DNA from: Bacteroidota bacterium
Lineage (GTDB): Bacteria > Bacteroidota > Bacteroidia > Palsa-948
DNA: 42,249 nucleotides
Assembly (NCBI GenBank): GCA_023251625.1
Contig: JAHEYK010000001.1
Coordinates: 1 to 42,249 of the forward strand
Reading direction: 5' to 3'
Part shown: one piece after another, positions 34,176-40,742 of the stretch
Position numbering within the stretch: the stretch's first letter is position 1
Layout of the letters: every line of letters starts with the position of its first letter
Program-made: the position numbers and the translations under genes
The notes under the pieces: model-generated
Seen by the model: only the letters and a program-made list of their open reading frames with translations
Database searches by the model: none
Told to the model about the DNA's origin: nothing

Positions 34176-34209
34176 GTTCAATGTTCAAGGTTTAACGTTC
34201 AAAGTTAAA
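34176..34209. repeat. Left flanking repeat of the four-helix-bundle gene
   Basis: Contains gttcaatgttcaaggtttaa followed by cgttcaaagttaaa. The right flank at 34611-34642, reversed, shares ggtttaa and gttcaaagtt in the same order. The two are thus imperfect inverted repeats bracketing the gene. Confidence 0.55.
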
Positions 34210-34223
34210 TACAAAATAAAGCA

Positions 34224-34565
34224 ATGGCTACGGTTAAAAGATTTGAGGATTTGGAAATTTGGCAATTGGCCCGGCAACTCTCCAAAGAGATTTTCGAATT
34301 AACTAAAAGTGGTGATCTGTCTAAGGATTTTAAGTTGAGAGATCAGATGCGTTCTTCAAGTGGGTCAACCATGGATAATATTGCTGAGGGATTTGAACGT
34401 AACGGAAACAAGGAGTTCTCACAGTTTCTTTCAATTGCAAAAGGATCAAATGGAGAATTGAGATCTCAATTAACAAGAATATTTGACAGAGAATACATCA
34501 CACAAACTGAATTTGATTATTTATGTGAAAAGCAGAAAGTCTTTCTAAAAAAATATCTGCATTAA
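34224..34565 (+). CDS. Four-helix-bundle protein (23S rRNA IVP / S23 family)
   Basis: 113 residues with the family pattern: RFEDLEIWQLARQLSKEIF at the start, RDQMRSSSGSTMDNIAEGF at about 39-58, then KEFSQFLSIAKGSNGELRSQL, and a final helix ending LKKYLH. The family is named for ORFs found in 23S rRNA intervening sequences and has the same fold as the Avd accessory protein of diversity-generating retroelements, but no reverse transcriptase or template repeat is present here. Function is unknown. The gene is bracketed by imperfect inverted repeats and sits between metF and the dCMP deaminase gene, so it may have arrived as a small unit. Confidence 0.85.
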   Translation: MATVKRFEDLEIWQLARQLSKEIFELTKSGDLSKDFKLRDQMRSSSGSTMDNIAEGFERNGNKEFSQFLSIAKGSNGELRSQLTRIFDREYITQTEFDYLCEKQKVFLKKYLH

Positions 34566-34610
34566 TGAATTATTTGAGCGAATCATCACTTAAAGGGTCA
34601 AAATATTCTT

Positions 34611-34642
34611 AACCTTGAACTTTGAACCCGGAACTTTAAACC
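34611..34642. repeat. Right flanking repeat of the four-helix-bundle gene
   Basis: Contains aaccttgaactttgaac, then cccggaactttaaacc, ending 3 bases before the dCMP deaminase ATG. Its reverse complement resembles the left flank at 34176-34209, and a third relative is at 7989-8022. Confidence 0.55.
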
Positions 34643-34645
34643 TGT

Positions 34646-35101
34646 ATGCGCCCCAGCTTTGACGATATCTATATGGAACTGGCAGAAAATCTTGCCCAAC
34701 GTTCACATTGTGTAAAAACAAAAGTGGGTGCCGTTCTTACAAAAGATACCCGCATTGTTTCTTTAGGATACAATGGGCCTCCTGCAGGCACACACAACTG
34801 CGATATTGAATGGCCGGATACAGGTTGTCCACGCCACAGTAAAGGAGGATGTTCATTGGCTCTTCATGCGGAACAGAATGCGATCATTTATGCATCAAAA
34901 AATAATGTTCCGCTTGAGAATTGTTCGATATATGTCACCTTAGCTCCCTGTCTTTCCTGTGCAAAAATCCTTTTTGCATCCGGCATCAAAAAGGTCATTT
35001 ATCTCAACAGTTATGCAGAGTTCAAAGGGATTGAGACAGAAGAAGGAGTGGAGTTTCTTACAAAGTTCGGAATAGAGGTGGTGAGGTACAAAAAGAAATG
35101 A
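34646..35101 (+). CDS. dCMP deaminase (ComEB-like)
   Basis: 151 residues. It starts MRPSFDDIYMELAENLAQRS and has the cytidine-deaminase zinc site: HAE at about 73-75 (the general acid Glu) and PCLSC at about 97-101, plus the family's additional metal-binding Cys/His in CDIEWPDTGCPRHSKGGC. It converts dCMP to dUMP, feeding thymidylate synthesis, in the cytoplasm. The stop overlaps the start of the S41 protease gene by four bases (ATGA), implying translational coupling although the functions are unrelated. The promoter must lie within or before the right flanking repeat of the four-helix-bundle gene. Confidence 0.92.
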   Translation: MRPSFDDIYMELAENLAQRSHCVKTKVGAVLTKDTRIVSLGYNGPPAGTHNCDIEWPDTGCPRHSKGGCSLALHAEQNAIIYASKNNVPLENCSIYVTLAPCLSCAKILFASGIKKVIYLNSYAEFKGIETEEGVEFLTKFGIEVVRYKKK

Positions 35102-36690
35102 GCTCCCGATTAAAAATAGTTCTACCAATCATTTTTGCATTACTGCTCGCAACCGGAATTTTTATCGGCTCTAAACTGAATTTCTCTACGCCTTCTGTTC
35201 GTTTTCTGCATTCCGAAAAAAAATCTTCCGATAAGCTGAACAGCGTTTTGAATTTTATTGAAGAAGAGTACGTGGATACGGTTAAGAAAGAAGTATTGGT
35301 CGAAAAAGCGATCACAGATCTTTTGCAGAACCTTGATCCACATTCCGTCTATATCACAGCCCAGGAAGTAAAAGAAATGCGCGAGCCGCTCGAAGGGAAT
35401 TTTGAAGGCATAGGAATTGAGTTCAATATTTTTAAAGATACGATCCGTGTTATTGCTGCAATTCCCGGCGGGCCCTGTGCACTGTTGGGCATTCAGGCAG
35501 GCGATAAAATAGTGAAGATCGAAGGCAAAGTGCAGGCGGGAATAAAAATAAAGAACAAAGATGTCTTAGGAAAACTCCGGGGCAAAGGAGGCACACAGGT
35601 TACTGTCAGCATCATGCGTGGCAATTCAACAAAACTGATCGATTATACCATTACCCGTGGTACCATCCCTATCTTTAGCGTGGATGCAGGATACCTGCTG
35701 AACAAAACAACAGGCTATATAAAAGTGAGCCGCTTTGCAGAAACTACCTATGATGAATTCTTAGAGAAAGCATCCAGGTTGCGTGCTGAAGGAATGCAGA
35801 GCCTGATCCTGGACCTTCGTGGCAACGGAGGTGGACTGCTTTCTGCCGCGATAAAAATATGCGATGAATTTTTAGAAAACGGACAAGTGATCGTTTACAC
35901 GCAAGGAAAATCTCATCCTAAAGAAACCATCACGGCAAGCCATAAAGGCATTCTTAGCGAAACAAAACTGGTCGTGCTCATTGATGAAAGCTCTGCTTCT
36001 GCCAGTGAGATCGTAGCGGGCGCTATTCAGGATAACGATCGTGGCACTATTGTAGGCAGGCGTTCTTTTGGAAAAGGATTGGTGCAGCGCGAAACAATGT
36101 TCTCGGATAGTTCAGCCATCCGTCTTACCGTAGCACGCTATTGCACACCCACCGGAAGATGTATTCAAAAGCCCTACGGAAAAAACCTGGAAGATTATTA
36201 CAGCGAAGAATACAGCCGCTATAAACAAGGAGAGCTTTTACATGCCGATAGTATTCACGAAAACGATTCTCTGAAGTATAAAACACCCAAGGGGAAGGTG
36301 GTTTACGGAGGCGGAGGTATTACTCCTGATGTATTCATCCCACTTGATACGGCAGGCAGAACGCCCTATCTTACCGAACTTTTTGTGAAAGGAGCACTTA
36401 ATCAATTTTGTTTTGAATATGCAGATAAGAACCGAAAAGCACTTACGAGCATGGGACTTTCCGGATTCCGATCTTCTTTTTCAGCGGATGCAAAGACCAT
36501 GAATGAACTTTTTGCCTTCTCTGAAAAACTGGGAGTGAAACAAAATGTAAAGGAAGAAGCTGTCTCAGGAATGTTGATCAGAAATCTGCTTAAATCAGGT
36601 ATAGCCAGGCAGATATGGGGCAACGCAGGGTTCTATCCTATCCTCAACGAAGAGGATAAGATGGTTCAAAAAGCGGTGAAATTGTTTTGA
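35098..36690 (+). CDS. S41 family C-terminal processing peptidase
   Basis: 530 residues. N-terminal membrane anchor or signal at about 7-25 (IVLPIIFALLLATGIFIG). Then the CTPase front domain, a PDZ domain (about 90-185, EGIGIEFNIF ... IPGGPCALLGIQAGDKIVKI), and the protease core: GGLLSAA, then the nucleophile S301 in DESSASASEIVAG and the general base K326 in SFGKGLVQ, 25 residues apart as in CtpB and Tsp. The active site is therefore complete. Such enzymes trim or degrade periplasmic proteins from the C-terminus. A C-terminal extension of about 150 residues past the catalytic core is common in Bacteroidota. The gene is translationally coupled to the dCMP deaminase gene. Confidence 0.9.
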   Translation: MSSRLKIVLPIIFALLLATGIFIGSKLNFSTPSVRFLHSEKKSSDKLNSVLNFIEEEYVDTVKKEVLVEKAITDLLQNLDPHSVYITAQEVKEMREPLEGNFEGIGIEFNIFKDTIRVIAAIPGGPCALLGIQAGDKIVKIEGKVQAGIKIKNKDVLGKLRGKGGTQVTVSIMRGNSTKLIDYTITRGTIPIFSVDAGYLLNKTTGYIKVSRFAETTYDEFLEKASRLRAEGMQSLILDLRGNGGGLLSAAIKICDEFLENGQVIVYTQGKSHPKETITASHKGILSETKLVVLIDESSASASEIVAGAIQDNDRGTIVGRRSFGKGLVQRETMFSDSSAIRLTVARYCTPTGRCIQKPYGKNLEDYYSEEYSRYKQGELLHADSIHENDSLKYKTPKGKVVYGGGGITPDVFIPLDTAGRTPYLTELFVKGALNQFCFEYADKNRKALTSMGLSGFRSSFSADAKTMNELFAFSEKLGVKQNVKEEAVSGMLIRNLLKSGIARQIWGNAGFYPILNEEDKMVQKAVKLF

Positions 36691-36756
36691 TTTTGGTAAT
36701 AGGCCATCACCCCCCCCCGTTAAATTTTAATAAAAAATTGGCTTTTAAAAATAAAC

Positions 36757-36796
36757 AAGCACCTGAGTGGAATTAACCAATCAGGTGCTTTCTTTA
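36757..36796. terminator. Terminator hairpin between convergent genes
   Basis: Perfect 10-bp stem aagcacctga / tcaggtgctt with a 14-base loop, followed by tctttattttt; on the other side is an A-rich stretch. It can serve the S41 gene from the left and the small lipoprotein gene from the right. The gap also holds a run of nine C at 36710-36718. Confidence 0.8.
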
Positions 36797-36819
36797 TTTT
36801 TAACTTAAAAAGAAGGAAA

Positions 36820-37029
36820 TTACTTCTTAGTAGTATCAGCTGCTGCAGGAGCTGCTGCTTCCGCTGCTTTAGCTGTAGAATCAGCGGCTGCTTGTTGAGC
36901 TTGTTGCAAAAGAGCATTGGCTGTTGAATCTTCAGCAGCTTTTTGTTTTTCTGCATCATTTGCTGATGGTCCGCAGGCAACTAAGCCTACAAATACGAAC
37001 GCGGTAAGGAGTGCAAGTACTTTTTTCAT
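36820..37029 (-). CDS. Small Ala-rich lipoprotein
   Basis: 69 residues from the ATG at 37029. An in-frame start 39 bases earlier would overlap the -7 promoter box, so it is rejected. MKKVLALLTAFVFVGLVAC gives a lipobox with Cys19, followed by GPSANDAEKQ and then an Ala/Asp/Thr/Lys-rich tail of about 40 residues (repeated ADSTAKAAEAAAP-type segments) ending TTKK. Composition resembles small periplasmic lipoproteins such as Lpp-like spacers, but no family is recognised. Transcribed alone from a very good promoter, so it may be abundant. Confidence 0.8.
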   Translation of the reverse strand: MKKVLALLTAFVFVGLVACGPSANDAEKQKAAEDSTANALLQQAQQAAADSTAKAAEAAAPAAADTTKK

Positions 37030-37065
37030 TTGTTTTGTTTGGTTTTTAATAGGGATAATAAGCGC

Positions 37066-37097
37066 CAAAGGTAAATAAATTTATTTTTCATACGCAA
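37066..37097 (-). promoter_or_regulatory. Promoter of the small lipoprotein (TTG-N21-TACCTTTG)
   Basis: On the minus strand TTG (37097-37095) is followed after 21 bases by TACCTTTG (37073-37066), a full consensus match. It lies 36 bases upstream of the ATG at 37029 and excludes the longer start. It partly overlaps the upstream region of the divergent dismutase promoter. Confidence 0.7.
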
Positions 37098-37118
37098 GCG
37101 ACTGAAAATATATTTTTC

Positions 37119-37126
37119 TATATTTG
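37119..37126 (+). promoter_or_regulatory. -7 box TATATTTG of the superoxide dismutase gene
   Basis: Exact TAnnTTTG match ending 24 bases before the ATG at 37151. The upstream -33 region (37095-37104) lacks a clear TTG. The box supports ATG at 37151 over the TTG codon at 37124. Confidence 0.55.
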
Positions 37127-37150
37127 CGACCCTTTTACACAACCCTAAAA

Positions 37151-37777
37151 ATGGCATTTGAACTACCTAAGCTGACCTACGCGTATAATGCACTTGAACC
37201 GCATATTGACGCCCGTACTATGGAGATCCATCACACCAAGCACCACAATGCCTATGTGACTAACCTTAATAATGCCATTGCTGGTAAACCCGAAGAGAAA
37301 CTGAGCCTGGAAGAGCTTTGCAAGAACATTTCCAAATATGCCCCTGCCGTGCGCAATAACGGAGGAGGCCACTATAACCATTCCATGTTCTGGACCCTCA
37401 TGAAGCAAAATGGAGGTGGGGAACCGGCAGGCGCTTTGGGAGATGCTATTAAAGCAGCTTTCGGCACTTTTGCAGATTTCAAGACACAATTCAATACAGC
37501 GGCAACTACCCGTTTTGGATCCGGATGGGCATGGCTTTGTGTGAGCGGAGGAAAACTGGCCGTGTGTTCAACGCCTAACCAGGACAATCCTTTGATGGAC
37601 CTGCCTACCGGACAGGCAGGTGTTTCCGAATGCAAAGGAACCCCTGTTCTTGGATTGGATGTTTGGGAACATGCGTATTATCTGAACTATCAAAACCGCA
37701 GGCCGGATTACATCAATGCTTTCTGGAATGTGGTAAACTGGGACGAAGCAGCTAAACGATTTGCATCGGCAAAATAA
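37151..37777 (+). CDS. Fe/Mn superoxide dismutase
   Basis: 208 residues from the ATG ([20 protein letters not shown]). Metal ligands are H27 (EIHHTKHH), H77 (HYNHSMFW), D170 and H174 (DVWEHAYYL); the family motif DVWEHAYY is intact. It converts superoxide to oxygen and peroxide in the cytoplasm. Metal preference cannot be settled from sequence. The protein is about seven residues longer than usual because LPTGQAG (151-157) interrupts the [13 protein letters not shown] loop, and its 21 coding bases form a palindrome-like repeat. The insertion lies in a surface loop before the ligand D170, so activity may be kept. A divergent promoter faces the small lipoprotein. Confidence 0.93.
   Translation: MAFELPKLTYAYNALEPHIDARTMEIHHTKHHNAYVTNLNNAIAGKPEEKLSLEELCKNISKYAPAVRNNGGGHYNHSMFWTLMKQNGGGEPAGALGDAIKAAFGTFADFKTQFNTAATTRFGSGWAWLCVSGGKLAVCSTPNQDNPLMDLPTGQAGVSECKGTPVLGLDVWEHAYYLNYQNRRPDYINAFWNVVNWDEAAKRFASAK
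37601..37621 (+). repeat. 21-bp palindromic insertion in the dismutase gene
   Basis: Seven codons reading LPTGQAG, on DNA that begins ctgcct and contains aggcag, giving a 6-bp inverted pair (37601-37606 / 37614-37619). Removing it restores the usual dismutase spacing between NPLMD and VSECKGTP. It keeps the reading frame. Confidence 0.75.
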
Positions 37778-37782
37778 AAAGG

Positions 37783-37806
37783 AACCCCAACCCTAAAGGG
37801 GGAAAA
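37783..37806. repeat. C/G-rich palindromic repeat copy
   Basis: ccccaaccctaaaggggg with flanking a-rich bases, 5 bases after the dismutase stop codon. Small hairpin of the same kind as that at 37846-37873 on the other side of the same gap. Confidence 0.5.
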
Positions 37807-37845
37807 GTCATTGAACAAAAACCAAAAGAAAAAATAACAACATAA

Positions 37846-37873
37846 TACCCCTACTCCCTTTAGGGCAGGGGTA
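37846..37873. repeat. Hairpin repeat 13 bases upstream of rplY
   Basis: tacccct pairs perfectly with aggggta, and an inner ccc/ggg pairs further, giving a stable two-part stem. It ends 13 bases before the L25 start codon and would sit at the ribosome-binding region if transcribed. Confidence 0.6.
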
Positions 37874-37886
37874 AATAATCTCAATT

Positions 37887-38579
37887 ATGAAAACTATATC
37901 ACTCACAGGATCACCAAGAAAAACAACCGGACGTACAAACGCACATTCCCTCAGAAGAGAAGGTAAGGTGCCTTGCGTTCTTTACGGTGGAAAGGACATC
38001 GTTCATTTTGAAGCGGTGGAAAAAGATTTTAAAAATCTAGTTTATACGCCTGATGTTCACATGATAAAACTGGATGTTGGCGGAAAGCAAACCGATGCTA
38101 TTCTGCAAGGCATTCAGTTCCATCCGATCACAGACAGGATCATACACGTTGATTTCCTGGAAGTATTGGGTGACAAGCCCGTGGTAATGGATATACCTGT
38201 TAAATTGACGGGTACTTCTGTGGGAGTGAAAGAAGGCGGAAAACTTTTGAAGAAACTTACACGCATCCGCGTAAAAGCTCCAATCTCAAAAATTCCCGGA
38301 ACGATTGACCTCAATATTGAACCGTTGAAGATCGGAGATTATATCCGCATTAAAGATCTCAAATATGAAGGAGTCACTTTTCTTCACGAGCAAAGCGTAA
38401 CCATTGTGGCCGTGAAGGTAACACGCGAAGTGGTGGAAGAAGTTACACCGGCTGCAGCAGCGGCAGCAGCGGTAGCGGGAGCAGCACCGGTAGCAGGAGC
38501 GCCTGCGGCAGGAGCACCAGCGGCAGCAGCGGCAGCAGCACCTGCGAAGGATGCAAAGAAGGAAGAGAAGAAAAAATAA
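37887..38579 (+). CDS. rplY: 50S ribosomal protein L25/Ctc-type
   Basis: 230 residues. Residues 1-95 are the L25 domain that binds 5S rRNA (MKTISLTGSPRKTTGRTNAH, then REGKVPCVLYGG, DAILQGIQFHPITDRIIHVDF), and 96-185 the C-terminal beta domain of the Ctc/TL5 form. From about 190 onward is an unusual tail of alternating Ala, Pro, Val and Gly, ending in KDAKKEEKKK, whose codons are GC-rich (gcagc repeats); it is likely disordered. Such low-complexity tails in L25 vary in length between related species. The gene lies between the dismutase and pth, and L25-pth is a conserved pair. A repeat and a terminator hairpin follow. Confidence 0.92.
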   Translation: MKTISLTGSPRKTTGRTNAHSLRREGKVPCVLYGGKDIVHFEAVEKDFKNLVYTPDVHMIKLDVGGKQTDAILQGIQFHPITDRIIHVDFLEVLGDKPVVMDIPVKLTGTSVGVKEGGKLLKKLTRIRVKAPISKIPGTIDLNIEPLKIGDYIRIKDLKYEGVTFLHEQSVTIVAVKVTREVVEEVTPAAAAAAAVAGAAPVAGAPAAGAPAAAAAAAPAKDAKKEEKKK

Positions 38580-38580
38580 G

Positions 38581-38613
38581 CACCCCACCCTACCTCCCCA
38601 AAGGGGAGGAGGA
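38581..38613. repeat. C/G-rich palindromic repeat copy
   Basis: cctcccc-aaa-ggggagg (38593-38609) is a perfect 7-bp hairpin right after the L25 stop. It directly precedes the terminator at 38624-38658. Confidence 0.65.
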
Positions 38614-38623
38614 AGTGCAAATG

Positions 38624-38658
38624 AAGTCCTCTGGCAATACGTCAGGGGACTTTTTTTT
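38624..38658 (+). terminator. Rho-independent terminator after rplY
   Basis: Stem aagtcctctg / caggggactt (10 pairs, one G:U), 9-base loop, followed by a run of eight T. It separates L25 from pth, whose ATG lies 19 bases beyond, so pth needs a promoter in the short gap or inside the loop region. Confidence 0.85.
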
Positions 38659-38677
38659 ATGTGTACTTTTACTTTTC

Positions 38678-39244
38678 ATGAATAAGGTTTTAATAGTGGG
38701 CTTAGGGAATCCCGGAGAGGAGTACGATAACACACGTCACAACATCGGTTTCAAGATCCTGGATGCCGTTGCTGATTCACTGAAAATAAAATTTGAGTCC
38801 TCGCGGCTTGCATTTGCTGCCGAAGGAAAAGTAAAGAACAAAACTTTTATCCTTGTCAAACCCACTACGTTCATGAACCTGAGCGGCAAGGCGGTGAACT
38901 ATTATCTGCAACAGGAAAAAATCACGTTGAGCAATTTACTCGTAATTACAGATGACATCGCCCTTCCGATGGCCGCCATTCGCCTGCGCCCGAAAGGAAG
39001 TGACGGAGGGCATAATGGCTTAAAAAATATTACGGAAGTACTAAGCTCCGAAAATTATTCCCGCCTGCGTTTTGGTATCGGCAATGAGTACCCACGCGGA
39101 GGACAAGTTGATTTTGTCCTCGGCAAATGGAGCAACGATGAGTTGCAAATTATCCTTCCTAAAATTGAGCTTGCCGTTGAAGCCATCAAAGACTTCGCAC
39201 TCATGGGTGTAGAAAAGACGATGAATGCGTATAACAGCAAATAG
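38678..39244 (+). CDS. pth: Peptidyl-tRNA hydrolase
   Basis: 188 residues from the ATG (MNKVLIVGLGNPGEEYDNTR). An in-frame Met 21 codons upstream lies inside the terminator and gives non-homologous residues, so it was not used. Key residues are the catalytic H20 in NTRHNIGF, N and D residues in MNLSGK and ITDDIALP, and the GSDGGHNGLKNI motif. The enzyme cleaves peptidyl-tRNA released from stalled ribosomes in the cytoplasm. It follows L25, a common pairing. The C-terminus is of usual length. Confidence 0.93.
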   Translation: MNKVLIVGLGNPGEEYDNTRHNIGFKILDAVADSLKIKFESSRLAFAAEGKVKNKTFILVKPTTFMNLSGKAVNYYLQQEKITLSNLLVITDDIALPMAAIRLRPKGSDGGHNGLKNITEVLSSENYSRLRFGIGNEYPRGGQVDFVLGKWSNDELQIILPKIELAVEAIKDFALMGVEKTMNAYNSK

Positions 39245-39305
39245 TTACTGTTAAATCAAGCAACCTTTTCCAAAAATTTACGTCTAACCATTAAACATCT
39301 ATTTC

Positions 39306-40742
39306 ATGAAAAAATATTTATTCTCGGTTATTTCAGCGTTTTTTTGCCTGATACTCTTTTCAGCTGTTGAAACTAAGGCACAGAAAGCAGGTTCTGTAAC
39401 GCAAAACATCGCTCCTGTGAATCCATCAGCCATGCTGTCGAACGTATTTAATGAGCAGGCGGAGAGAAAGATGATGAAAGCCGATGGGCTGTCAGAAATA
39501 GTGATAGACAAGCTAATCAGCGATAGAAAGAAATTGATCTCTTCCGGAAGAAAGGTGGAATGGAGAGATTACAACAATCTTAGAAAAAATATTATTCCCA
39601 ACACTTCATGGTGTGATGACATTGGTGTAGAAAATGGATGGGGTGCCTGGAATGGCGCTCCCGGACAAACGAACGGTGGCAACCCATGTACGTTTACAGT
39701 TTCTGTGAACCCACCTGTAAGCAACGCGAACACCTGTTTCAATCTCACTTCGGGAAAGGGAATAGATTCTTGTAGTCCGGGTGTTGCTCCCGGTTCACCA
39801 CCGCTTCCGGTCGTTGCGCCAGGATTTGGAAAAGCATCGATTCAGATCGGTTGCCCGGAGTTGCCCGGTTGTTATGCTGAACAGATCACTTATCAGTTAA
39901 CTCCCACTGCGCAGGACACGACCTTTTTGTACTCTTATGCGGTTGTGCTGTACGATCCGGGGTCAAGCCATGCGCCTAACGAAAAGCCTTTTGTCAACTT
40001 TGTTATTCTGGATCAAATCGGTGATACGGTACCATGTTCCTTTATGCACATTGTGGCCAATTCGAACATTCCGGGATTTTATCCGGCAAGCTCAGGATGT
40101 ACAGGAGGAAGCTCAACCTGGTACAAACCTTGGACGATTGGTTCTGTTAACCTGGTGAATTATATCGGACAACAATTAACAGTGATCGTTACAAACGCAG
40201 ATTGCAGTCAGTGCGGGCATTTTGCGCATTCGTATTGGGACTTCGCATGCAGTCAATTATCGCCACTCTCTTGTACAGGGCAGCAGATAACGCTGTGCGC
40301 CCCGGACACGTTCCAAAACAATTATTATCAATGGTATCACAACAGCCTACCGTATGCTAATAGCACTGGTTGTATCAGCCCAATAGCACAGGCAGGCGAT
40401 ACGTTTTCAGTGCTAGTGGTTCCATCACTAGGATGTACTATTTATTTAAAATATGTTTTGCAAGACACCTGCCTAACAGCAGTCGAAGAAAATATATTTA
40501 CTGGTGTAAATATATTTCCCAATCCTGCTTCCGAAAATATATTTATTGATTTTGGAAATAAGAATTTCGGCAAGGCAGAAATTATTTTTACAGATGTTTT
40601 GGGTAAAATAATGATCTCAGAAAATAAAACAGCAATAGGAAAATATAATATCGATGTCTCCTCCTTATCAAAAGGAAGTTACTTTGTTAGGATCAATACA
40701 GGTGAGGGAAGCGTAACGAGGAAGGTCGTAATAAGCAGGTAA
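39306..40742 (+). CDS. Secreted protein with T9SS type A sorting domain
   Basis: 478 residues. Signal peptide about 1-25 (ending ETKAQ). The middle part (about 95-300) is Cys- and Pro-rich with CxxxN, WCDDIGVENGWGAW and a beta-sandwich-like repeat pattern, and about 320-390 looks Ig-like (GQQITLCAPDTF ... YQWYHNSLPYANSTG). The last 75 residues are a T9SS type A sorting domain (VNIFPNPASENIFIDFG ... GSYFVRINTGEGSVTRKVVISR, quoted in parts). So it is exported through T9SS. No catalytic motif is seen and I do not recognise the central domain. It starts 61 bases after pth, and the next gene begins immediately after its stop codon. Confidence 0.8.
   Translation: MKKYLFSVISAFFCLILFSAVETKAQKAGSVTQNIAPVNPSAMLSNVFNEQAERKMMKADGLSEIVIDKLISDRKKLISSGRKVEWRDYNNLRKNIIPNTSWCDDIGVENGWGAWNGAPGQTNGGNPCTFTVSVNPPVSNANTCFNLTSGKGIDSCSPGVAPGSPPLPVVAPGFGKASIQIGCPELPGCYAEQITYQLTPTAQDTTFLYSYAVVLYDPGSSHAPNEKPFVNFVILDQIGDTVPCSFMHIVANSNIPGFYPASSGCTGGSSTWYKPWTIGSVNLVNYIGQQLTVIVTNADCSQCGHFAHSYWDFACSQLSPLSCTGQQITLCAPDTFQNNYYQWYHNSLPYANSTGCISPIAQAGDTFSVLVVPSLGCTIYLKYVLQDTCLTAVEENIFTGVNIFPNPASENIFIDFGNKNFGKAEIIFTDVLGKIMISENKTAIGKYNIDVSSLSKGSYFVRINTGEGSVTRKVVISR

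Noticed and set aside
34224-34565. Diversity-generating retroelement, because the protein has the Avd-like fold
   Set aside because: No reverse transcriptase, template or variable repeat lies within the window.
36820-37068. Start codon at 37068 for the small lipoprotein
   Set aside because: It would lie over the -7 promoter box, and the lipoprotein signal begins cleanly at 37029.
38384-38620. Minus-strand Ala-rich open frame opposite rplY
   Set aside because: It mirrors the low-complexity GC-rich tail of L25; no independent signals.
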